A stretch of DNA of 64,000 nt from Microglena sp. YARC (lineage: Eukaryota > Chlorophyta > Chlorophyceae > Chlamydomonadales > Chlamydomonadaceae): assembly GCA_022414725.1 (NCBI GenBank), contig CM039462.1, positions 11,640,173-11,704,172 of the forward strand, read 5' to 3'. How positions within the stretch are numbered: position 1 is the first letter of the stretch; every line of letters begins with the position of its first letter. Below are positions 55,452 through 64,000 of this stretch, piece after piece. A program made the translations under genes and the position numbers. Below the pieces are notes generated by a model that saw nothing but the letters and a program-made list of their open reading frames with translations, searched no databases and was not told where the DNA came from.

Positions 55452-56600
55452 TAGTTATCTCCCCCCACACACAAACCCAACCATGTACCCCCGCCACAAA
55501 CATACTCCCTTACTCTTCCTGACATATCTCCTAACTCCATCCTTCCCCCAACCCAGCCATCCCACCAGCCACCACCCTCTCCCCAGTCTCATCCCCCCCC
55601 CCCCCTCCTACACGCACCCACAAGCACCCACACCACATATCTGCCTCCCTCCACTTCAGCTATGGGCTTCGCCATAGCTGAAAGGCAAACGGGACGATGA
55701 GCATCGACAACGTTTGCGCATCATCCGACTCCGCTAAAAGCATCGGACCTGCTTCTCTGCCACCTCAGCTGTGATTTATAGTCGACCCCACTGAAAAAGC
55801 TGAACCTGCGCAATCGCAACTGTATATAGCTAAAGCTTCTTCTTAGCGAGCATGTATTCAGTTCGGCCGAAGAACAATCCTGTTCACCGCAACTGCTCCC
55901 GAAGTCAACTCGATCTGAGACTTGGAAACATCGCTAGGTTCATCCATTCAACTTTGCCGCGTGCTCGCTATAGCACAATGCACAGCGACGACATGTTTCT
56001 CGGTGCAGTGGGAAGAAGTTGCAGTCAAGTTGCTGATTTGAGATGTTCGGTCAAGTTAGGGCGAGAATGCTCAGCGAGATTTTTCATTCAGTCAACTTTG
56101 GTGCGTACTTGCTATGGCACAATGCGGAGCGACATGTTTCTCAATGCAGTGGGAAGAATTTGCAGTCAAGTTTGTGACATGGGATGGATGCGATCCGGAC
56201 ATTTCTGGCAGGTCGGCTGACTCACCAAGTCACCTCCCGTTGTGCGCAGCGACAGGTCTCTTGACGCAAGGGAATGGTCTTGCAGAGATACAGGGGGAAA
56301 GCTTGTAGGAAGACGAACTGTAGCGCTACCGAAATCAGGTGGTTGAACTCAGGCGGGGAAAGGAGAAATCGGGCGGGATGCGCAACAGGTAGAATACGCA
56401 GGAGGCGCAGGTTGCTTAAGGCAGAACTCGCAGGAGGCCAATCAGGCAGAAGTTGAAGCAGGAGGGATAAAAAGCGTGAATTGGCTGAGCGTGAATTGGC
56501 TGGGCGGGAATTGGCTGGGCGGGAAGTCGGTTAAGTCGGTTACGCGATGACACCACCACGACCACCACGACCACCGCGACCACGACCATGATTTCTTTAT
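55085..56600. repeat. 1.65-kb tandem duplication, second copy
   Basis: Matches the first copy at an offset of 1,650 bases over its length, including the 122-codon frame at 55852-56220. Copies are separated by AT and ATT runs. Confidence 0.8.
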
Positions 56601-56607
56601 ATTTATA

Positions 56608-56640
<33 letters not shown>

Positions 56641-56697
56641 CATTACGAAATGAAAAATGAAAGATGAAAAATACTATTGTGCTTTTTCACAACTCAG

Positions 56698-56837
56698 GAT
56701 GCTTGACAGTTCGGATGAGGAGGAAGAGGATGGTGATGAGCAGAAGGATGACAAGGTGACATCGGATGGCCGAGACCTAAGTGCTTCTGCCATGGCGAGG
56801 CGTATGACAGAGGGGGAGAGGGAGGACATGGATGAAG
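56698..56837 (+). CDS. Host gene exon (46 codons)
   Basis: Acceptor TCACAACTCAG, donor GATGAAG-GTAAGG. Codes MLDSSDEEEEDGDEQKDD then ARRMTEGEREDMDE. Phases fit both neighbours. Its 3' end and donor recur about five times at 56900-57400. Confidence 0.65.
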
Positions 56838-57415
56838 GTAAGGGTGTTGAAGAGGGTAAGAGAGAGGGCATGGACAAGGGTAATTATTTTGAGTTACTTT
56901 GAGCGGCGTATGTTTGAGGGGGAGAGGGAGGACATGGATGATGGTATGGATTTTGTTGGAAGGAGAGAGGAAGTGAGAAAGGGTAGGTGTTTTGAGGTAT
57001 TTGGGGGGGGGTAGGGTGTGGGGTGGGGGGTGGGGGGGGGGAGAGGGGGAGAGGGAGGACATGGATGATGGTATGGATTTTTGGGGAGGGAGAGAGGAAA
57101 TGAGAAAGGCTAGGTTTTTAAAGGTATTTTGGGAGGCGTATGGCAGAGGGGGAGAGGGAGGACATGAATCATGGTATGGATGTCGAGGGGAGGAGAGAGC
57201 AAGTGAGAAAGGATAGGTTGTTTTAGGTATTTTGGGGGGGCGTATGGCAGAGAGGGAGAGGGAGGACATGAATGAAGGTATGGATGTCGAGGGGAGGAGA
57301 GAGGTAATGCGAAAAGGTAAGTTGTTTGAGTTCCATGTAGGAGCGTCTGGCAGAGGGGGAGAGGGAGGACATGGATGGTGCTATGGATGTAGAGCGGGGG
57401 GGAGAGGACATGGGC
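56838..57415. repeat. Minisatellite made of exon 3' end plus donor
   Basis: Units of about 100-130 bases containing GAGGGGGAGAGGGAGGACAT and GGATGATGGTATGGAT, i.e. the preceding exon's end and splice donor. Confidence 0.85.
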
Positions 57416-57916
57416 AAAGACAAGCATAAATGAATGTGGCAACAAAAAGCAGGAGGTTACAAACAGTAATCCTGATTGCCATGTGAGGAACTTGAAGACG
57501 GAGCAAAAATAGGAAGATAGCCATTTTAGGCGGAGCCCCCCCTTCTCGGGGGCGGGAGCCCCCAGTGTTACCCATTTGTCCTTTCGACCGTCTGACCCTG
57601 ATAAAGCCCGACACGTCAGCCAATGGTCTTGTAACCAACTCGCTTCCGTTGCCGCCTATCTCTCCGTCGCGATCACTCTCCGCCATTTTTTTGCATCGAA
57701 CTTGTTCTTACACTCATGACGTTGGAGCGGAGGCAGGTAAATAGTTGATCGCTAATTGCGCAAAGGCTGTTGCAGGAGGCAGGTCGACGAAGCTGAAGTT
57801 GTGTTTTCTTACTTTCTGGCCCAACGAAATTGTAATTTTGTACTTTCCTACATGCCGACTGTATGCGACCATTGGTTTTGGAGAAAATCAATGACGGGAA
57901 CACGGCCATGTACTTG

Positions 57917-57959
<43 letters not shown>

Positions 57960-57996
57960 TGCATGTCAACATGTGGGCCTCACTAACCGTGAATAG
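57416..57996. other. Intronic insertion-like segment
   Basis: About 500 unique bases with CGGAGCCCCCCCTTCTCGGG and an AT run at 57918-57957. No gene. Confidence 0.4.
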
Positions 57997-58100
57997 GTGA
58001 AAGATACCACAGCAGAAGTTGCTCCAGAAGAGGGGACAGCCTGGGTAGTGACTGACGTAGAAGAGTATGAGGGACCTCCTCCCCCCCCCCCCCCCTTAAC
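57997..58100 (+). pseudogene. Upstream duplicate of the next exon's start
   Basis: AATAG-GTGAAAGATACCACAG codes VKDTTAEVAPEEGTAW, nearly the same as the exon at 58163. It ends in a poly-C tract. It could be an alternative exon. Confidence 0.5.
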
Positions 58101-58162
58101 CCCCACCCCATACATACATGTATTATGCATCTTAACAAGCACACCTCACAAATCGTGTGTAG

Positions 58163-58544
58163 GTGAAGATGCCACTGCAGAAGTTGCTCCAGAGGAGGGG
58201 ACAGCCTGGGGAGTGACTGACATAGAAGAGTACGAGGGTCCTCCTCCGCCCCCTCCCCCTCCCCCTGACTACCTCGGCTCTGAACTCCTGCTCCAAGAAG
58301 ATGGGTCTGAATCGGAGCAAGGGAGCAAGGGGGGGCGGCTCCCACCGGTCGAGGACCCCTATGCTGGTCTGACCCCTAAAATGGCAAAATTGAGGAGGAC
58401 GGAGGACCTGTTGAGGGCATGTTTGGCACCCAGGCCCCCTCATTATGGGGCAGGGTGTGGGAAGGATGGCGTGTTGAGGGTAGAGCAGCCTGCATGGGGT
58501 GATGCGTCTGCTGGCAGCCCAACGTATCGCCAAATCCAGAGCAG
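58163..58544 (+). CDS. Host gene exon (127 codons), proline tract
   Basis: Acceptor TGTGTAG, donor AGAGCAG-GTGCGT. Codes EDATAEVAPEEGTAWGVTD, a nine-Pro run, DYLGSELLLQEDGSESEQ, then PYAGLTPKMAKLRRTEDLL and YRQIQS. The split Arg codon continues into 59247. Its 3' end is copied at 58892-58960. Confidence 0.65.
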
Positions 58545-59246
58545 GTGCGTGGTCCCGTGGATGGATAGGAGGGCGTTTTTGTGTTGGTGTTGGTGGCAGT
58601 GGTGTTGGTGTTGGTGGTGGTAGTGGTAGCGGTGGTGGCAGTGTTGTTGTTGTTGGTGCTGGGGGAAGCGGTAGTATTAAGTAGCGGCCATGGTGGTGGT
58701 GGTGGTGGTGGTGGTGGTACTAGTATTAAGTATTGACGGTGGTGGTGATAGTGGTGGCATTGTGTGTGTATCAGGTGCTGGTATTGTACGCATATCAGGT
58801 GATGGCAGTGGTGGTGGTAGTGGTTTTGGTAGTGGTATTGCTGGTGCTGTGTTCATGTGTGTGCGTGTGTGTGTGTAACTATCTATGGTTGAGCAGCCAG
58901 CTCAGGGAGATGCATCTGCAAACACCTCAACTTATCACCAAATCCAGAGCAGATGTGTGGTCCTGTGGATGGATAGGAGGGCTGTTTTGTGGTGGTGGTG
59001 GTGGTGGTGGAGGCGGTAGCATTTAGTGGTGTTAGTGGTGGTAATGGTGGTGGCGTGTTTGTATACATGTGTGGGTGTAGGTGTGTGGGGGTTGGGGGGG
59101 TATGTTGGCTGGTGTTGAAAACAGGTTTATTATCTCCATGAGCTAACCCTCAACGACACTGCCATGGAAGTGCAAACGAAGCCCACCCACCCCCCTCTCA
59201 CACACACACCCCTCACACACACCCTCACACTCCATCACTATGGCAG
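58545..59246. repeat. GGTGGT repeats with a decayed exon-end copy
   Basis: GTTGGTGGTGGTAG tracts and a duplicate GAGCAGCCAGCTCAGGGAGA...CAAATCCAGAGCAG. A possible alternative exon (VYYLHELTLNDTAMEVQTK) lies at 59130-59184, but its phase does not fit. Confidence 0.7.
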
Positions 59247-59612
59247 GAATGTGCGAGACAGGTTGCTGTTGCTAGAGCATGAGTACATGTACACACGGGT
59301 CTGTGGTAGGGAGACGCTTCCGGTGTCCTACATTGAATCCAACAGGAAGAATGAGGATATCAGGCAGTCCATGGATGCGATCATTGAGCGCGAGGAGTTG
59401 CTGGAGGCCAACCGGCAACAACAAGAACAGGAGGAGGAGGAGAGTAGGCAGTGGGCAGAAGAGAAGGAGGACTAAGAGGAGCGAGCTATTCGGGATGCCA
59501 AGAAGGCTACTACCTTTGAGAAGGAGTGGGAGGAGGAGGAGGTACGAGCAAGGAGGGAAAACGCCGACGAGGCAGGTTCAGACAGCTCAAGCTCAAGTGG
59601 GGACTCCCTCTA
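59247..59612 (+). pseudogene. Host gene terminal exon with an in-frame TAA
   Basis: Acceptor CACTATGGCAG. Codes NVRDRLLLLEHEYMYTR, then RKNEDIRQSMDAIIEREELL and a Gln/Glu coiled coil. A TAA at 59473-59475 interrupts it, yet the same frame continues ERAIRDAKKATTFEKEWEEE to a Ser-rich end and TAG at 59610-59612. Either the gene is truncated, or the TAA is an error or allele. Confidence 0.55.
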
Positions 59613-60845
59613 GTAGTGGCGATGGCCATCCAGCCTCATATTTGCAGGAGTGGCAACGCCGTGCGAACTGAATCCCCGGTGTCGCTGGTTTGTGTTGGGA
59701 GACCCACCTCCTGGAGTGAAATGCCTGTCACAACTTCAAAAACAAATGGCATCAGACTGATTACAAACGTCAATAGTAGCTAGCTACCTACCGGGTATCT
59801 AGTGCAAAGGTAGCTGAATAATATAGCTTGTACCTCATTGTCGGCTTATAGGGACAGAGACGGAAAGGAAATGATCAGAAGAAAGGGTTACAGGAACGAG
59901 AGAGGGCAGCGCTAAGAAGGCAACTCTCAGAGGACGGATCATGGTCCAGGGTCTAGGGGAAACTGGACACGTGATCAGGGGAAAGAGGCAGTAGGAAGTA
60001 ATACAGCTATCGCTGACACTCATTTAATTGCATAACCATTGATCTGGGATTCCTCTCCGCTTTATGATGATGATGATGACGTTGATGAAGATGTTGATGA
60101 TGAAACACAATTTCAAAATTCTTAACGAGATCTATCCAGATGTGGTCTCATAGATGAGCCCCAATCTACGTTTCCAACTTGGCAAACCCTCACAAATCTT
60201 CTGTTCAGACATATATCGCAACGTTTGTAACAACCCTAGTACCTACTTGAGGAATGAGGACCCCCCCACACACACCCCACTCCCCCCCCCACCCACCCAC
60301 CCACCCACCCACCCACACATATATATACACTCATTGCCGGAAATGTGTTCTGAATCTATGACCCGCCATTTGAAATCATTTTCGCGACTCCCGGGGATGA
60401 CAGTCAGATTAATCATTTTTTCATGTTTCGTCTTCTTCTTCTGAACCAGGTCTGAACGATAAAAATCAATAAAAACATGTTGATCGGAGACAGTGAAGGG
60501 GCCGAGCAGGCCAGAACTAATCGCTTGTGATGTTGGTTACAAGAGGAATAAGCTCAGATATATTTATAGCATAGGATAGCTTGACACGTAATCAGAGAGC
60601 AACGTAATGCACAGCTATAACAAAGTAACAAAGCAGCTGCAGAGCAGCGGGAACAAATGTGCTGTCAGGGATGACGCACACCTAGATACTTAACCGTGGG
60701 GAAAACACCCACGGGGGTTAAAACATTCACCAGACCTGTAACCTTCCCGGCACGGCACCTGGCGCCTCAGTCCAGCTATCGCCAACATGTGGCTCGAGGC
60801 ACATCTATCTTCAACAAAACAACTTATCATTCCTATCATATATAG
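59613..60845. other. Post-gene region, no gene seen
   Basis: Short frames, a GATGAT run (about 60064-60100) and CCCACCCA run (60270-60315). The hexamer AACATG flanks 60480-60783, which might be a small insertion. Confidence 0.4.
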
Positions 60846-60976
60846 CACGAACTCAGGCCCCCCGTCGGTAAAGTGATTGTTTGGGGTTCAGTTCATCAGT
60901 GTTTTATCCTTTGAAGCCCTTCATACACGGTTGGCATGTCCCTTTAGCCTATTTGGCCTACCCCTGGACTGTAACA
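60846..60976 (-). mobile_element. Dispersed repeat R1, copy
   Basis: TAGCACGAACTCAGGCCCCC to CTACCCCTGGACTGTAAC, the cleanest plus-shown copy. Confidence 0.85.
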
Positions 60977-61165
60977 GCATACACACTAACACACGAACTA
61001 GGTACTACCTGGTGGGGCGTGGTGTTAAGGGAGCCCGTCGTACGCAGGTGGGGAGCGGTCTCCTACCAACACGCGTACTACCGTATCAAAAAATATGTGA
61101 TCCAATCACTTAATACATTCATAGTAGAAGCTCATTCATGGATGAAGCCTTATAAAGCTGGAACC

Positions 61166-61330
61166 ATGCAGGGCGGTGCTGCGCTGCCTTTTTGAGCCCC
61201 TCTGCGCGTTTCGCGCAGTTTTTTCAACCCCCTGTGGGCGCAGGGCGCAGTTTTTGCGCTTTTTGCACTGAAAAGCGCTCACCAATTTGACGTGTGTGCG
61301 CTTTAAGCGCAGACCAATTTGGCAAGAAGT
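61166..61330. mobile_element. Dispersed repeat R2, copy
   Basis: CTGCGCGTTTCGCGCAG at 61202-61218, then GCGCAGTTTTTGCGC, CGCTTTAAGCGC and GTAGTACC; related to 48626-48815. Confidence 0.7.
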
Positions 61331-61331
61331 A

Positions 61332-63045
61332 GTACCCTGGAACCATGTTACGAAGATGATCAGCCGAAACCGCCTCTCAAAATAGGGGAGGGCCCTTGGT
61401 GCGTTAGCGGGGCCAGTATTTATTGAAATTGAAATTGAAATTGTTACATCCGTGAAATACAGTTACTCACAGGACGTGAAGTTAAGGACCGAAACTGAAG
61501 CTGGAACCATGTAGCCAAGATGATCAGCCGAAACCGCCTCTCAACATAGGGCAGCCGAAACTGAGTGGCCGAAACTGAAGCTGGAACCATGTGGCCAAGA
61601 TGATCAGCCGAAACCGCCTCTCAACATAGGGCAGCCGAAACTGAGTAGCCGAAACTGAGTAGCCGAAACTGAAGCTGGAACCATGTGGCCAAGATGATCA
61701 GCCGAAACCGCCTCTCAACATAGGGCAGCCGAAACTGAGTAGCCCAAACTAAAGCTAGAACCATGTGGCAAAAATGATCAGCCGAAACCGCCTCTCAACA
61801 TGGGGCAGCCGAAACTGAGTAGCCGAAACTGAGTAGCCGAAACTGAAGCTGGAACCATGTGGCCAAGATGATCAGCCGAAACCGCCTCTCAACATAGGGC
61901 AGCCGAAACTGAAGCTGGAACCATGTGGCCAAGATGATCAGCCGAAACCGCCTCTCAACATAGGGCAGCCGAAACTGAGTAGCCCAAACTGAAGCTGGAA
62001 CCATGTGGCCAAGATGATCAGCCGAAACCGCCTCTGAACATAGGGTAGCCGAAACTGAGTAGCCCAAACTGAAGCTGGAACCATGTGGCCAAGATGATCA
62101 GCCGAAACCGCCTCTCAACATAGGGCAGCCGAAACTGAGTAGCCCAAACTAAAGCTAGAACCATGTGGCCAAGATGATCAGCCGAAACCGCCTCTCAACA
62201 TGGGGCAGCCGAAACTGAGTAGCCGAAACTGAGTAGCCGAAACTGAAGCTGGAACCATGTGGCCAAGATGATCAGCCGAAACCGCCTCTCAACATAGGGC
62301 AGCCGAAACTGAGTAGCCCACACTAAAGCTAGAACCATGTGGCCAAGATGATCAGCCGAAACCGCCTCTCAACATGGGGCAGCCGAAACTGAGTAGCCGA
62401 AACTGAGAAGCCGAAACTGAAGCTGGAACCATGTGGCCAAGATGATCAGCCAAAACCGCCTCTCAACATAGGGCAGCCGAAACTGAGTAGCCCAAACTGA
62501 AGCTGGAACCATGTGGCCAAGATGATCAGCCGAAACCGCCTCTCAACATAGGGCAGCCGAAACTGAGTAGCCCAAACTGAAGCTGGAACCATGTGGCCAA
62601 GATGATCAGCCGAAACCGCCTCTCAACATAGGGCAGCCGAAACTGAGTAGCCGAAACTGAGTAGCCGAAACTGAAGCTGGAACCATGTAGCCAAGATGAT
62701 CAGCCGAAATCGCCTCCCAACATAGGCATAGGGGGGGGCCCCTGGTGCGTTAGCGGGGCCAGTATTTATTGAAATTGGAAGTGAAATTGTCACATCCGTG
62801 AAATACAGTTACCGGTACTCACAGGACGTGAAGTTAAGGACCGAAACTGAAGCTGGAACCATGTAGCCAAGATGATCAGCCGAAACCGCCTCTCAACATA
62901 GGGCAGCCGAAACTGAGTAGTCGAAACCGGGTAGCCGAAACTAAGTAGCCGAAACTGAAGCTGGAACCATGTAGCCAAGATGATCAGCCGAAACCGCCTC
63001 TCAACATAGGGCAGGGCCCTTGGTGCGTTAGCGGGGCCAGTATTT
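61332..63045. repeat. Satellite, about 18 units of 70-95 bp
   Basis: Unit GAAGCTGGAACCATGTGGCC, AAGATGATCAGCCGAAACCG, CCTCTCAACATAGGGCAG, with a nested 14-bp GAGTAGCCGAAACT repeat. It is interrupted at 61424-61490 and 62744-62840 by TTGAAATTG-type sequence shared with the Dualen 3' tail. Confidence 0.95.
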
Positions 63046-63048
63046 ACG

Positions 63049-63185
63049 TTACAGTCCAGGGCTAGGCCAAATAGTCTAAAAGGACTTGCCCAACCATGAC
63101 AGGAAGGGCTAAAAAGAAGAAGCATTGATGAACTGAACCCCAAACAATCGTTTTCCCGACGGGGGGCCTGAATTCGTGCTAACGT
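63049..63185 (+). mobile_element. Dispersed repeat R1, copy
   Basis: ACGTTACAGTCCAGGGCTAG to CCTGAATTCGTGCTAACGT; the outermost six bases are inverted repeats. Confidence 0.8.
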
Positions 63186-63234
63186 GATAATTTAATTCGG
63201 AAGGTACATTATATGTTAAAGTCTAAGTTAGGAA

Positions 63235-63485
63235 GTCTAAGTTAGCGGGGCCAGATGGGGGACAGGTACGTGTGACGCATGGGTGGGTTTGGGTGGGTAG
63301 ATGGGGGGCAGGTAGGTGTGACGGGGGGGGGGGGGGGGGGGCAGATGGAGGACAGGCAGGTGTGATGTGTGTGGGGGCAGATGGGGGACAGGTAGGTGTG
63401 ACGTGTGTGGGGGCAGATGGGGGGCAGGTAGGTGTGACGTGGGAGGGGGGGGGAGGGGGGGGGAGATGGGGGACAAGCAGATATG
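63235..63485. repeat. G-rich minisatellite
   Basis: GGGGGACAGGTAGGTGTGACG units of about 35-45 bases with poly-G runs. Followed by partial R1 ends at 63524 and 63646; no gene to the window end. Confidence 0.9.
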
Positions 63486-64000
63486 ACGTAAGGGGGCCAT
63501 TGGGAAGCCGTGCTCAAATATGTTGTTACAGTCCAGGGGTATCTCATGTTGATGATAAGTTGGAAGACCCCTCCCGGATGTTGTGGAGCGGGCTTGTCCT
63601 GGGTCCACAATGGCCTGTTGATGACAACTTAATGTAATATAATGTTACAGTCCAGGGATAGGCCAATAGGCTCAAGGGATTTTCCCAACCTCAAACAATC
63701 AAGATTAATTGTACAATACCACAAAGGGCTAATTGAAAGAAACAGGGGATGAACTGGTACCCGACGAATTGTGAATACGGTATGATGCGTACAACCGAGG
63801 ACCTGAGTTTGAGTGTACTAGTTTAATCTCTACAAATCAATAAATAGTACGCCTTATTACAAGGAATGGTGTTGAGGGGGCCAGCCCATTTGATTTCACT
63901 GGGGTCAGCCACCTAACACCCTACACCCTACTCGCTAATCTTCTTGCCCTTCCCGCCTGTCCCTTTCTTACCCTTTGGGGCCTTGTTGGGTTTTGTTCGG

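Noticed and set aside
60478..60787. Solo LTR
   Set aside because: The AACATG direct repeat is present, but the enclosed ends are not TG...CA and nothing matches the copia region; too weak.
61332..63045. CRISPR-like or gene-family array
   Set aside because: Whole units repeat, including the parts between, so this is a satellite; open frames are coincidental.

Overview
The window looks like a eukaryotic nuclear scaffold, most probably from a green alga or a related protist. It carries a decayed block of giant-virus (Nucleocytoviricota-like) DNA and several retroelements. Four observations point this way: a Dualen-type non-LTR retrotransposon (a family first described in Chlamydomonas), an intron-bearing gene with GT-AG junctions, very abundant micro- and minisatellites, and virus-type genes. 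Those virus-type genes are a primase/UL9-like helicase, a GIY-YIG-like protein, an IS607 element with a Fanzor2-like TnpB, and a short caspase-like protein. I cannot name the species.

Layout. Bases 1-3207: minus-strand Ty1/copia retrotransposon cut by the left edge. About 3.6-10.47 kb: compact virus-like genes (caspase-like protease, orphan ORFs, IS607/Fanzor2 element and a second inverted Fanzor end). 10485-21053: an almost complete minus-strand Dualen-type element bounded by a 14-bp target-site duplication. It holds a Josephin-like cysteine protease, an AP endonuclease, RT, RNase H and a restriction-like endonuclease. About 21.1-32.9 kb: virus-like block again, with a broken primase-helicase gene whose 3' end is present three times, a GIY-YIG-like gene, a second copy of an orphan gene, and a repeat family carrying a 20-bp palindrome. 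The Dualen element sits inside one copy of that family. 33001-34000: assembly gap.

About 34-59.6 kb: probably one plus-strand host gene for an acidic, coiled-coil protein I do not recognise. Its last five exons (49416-59612) join with compatible reading phases. The introns are filled with satellite arrays, and many arrays contain tandem copies of an exon edge together with its splice site. About 59.6-64 kb: dispersed repeats and a satellite of about 80-95 bp.

Nearly every long reading frame (Gag, Dualen, primase-helicase, TnpA/TnpB) changes frame several times, and the satellites vary in homopolymer length. This fits either real decay or uncorrected long-read indels; the sequence alone does not decide between them. 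Gene products are therefore described by segment.
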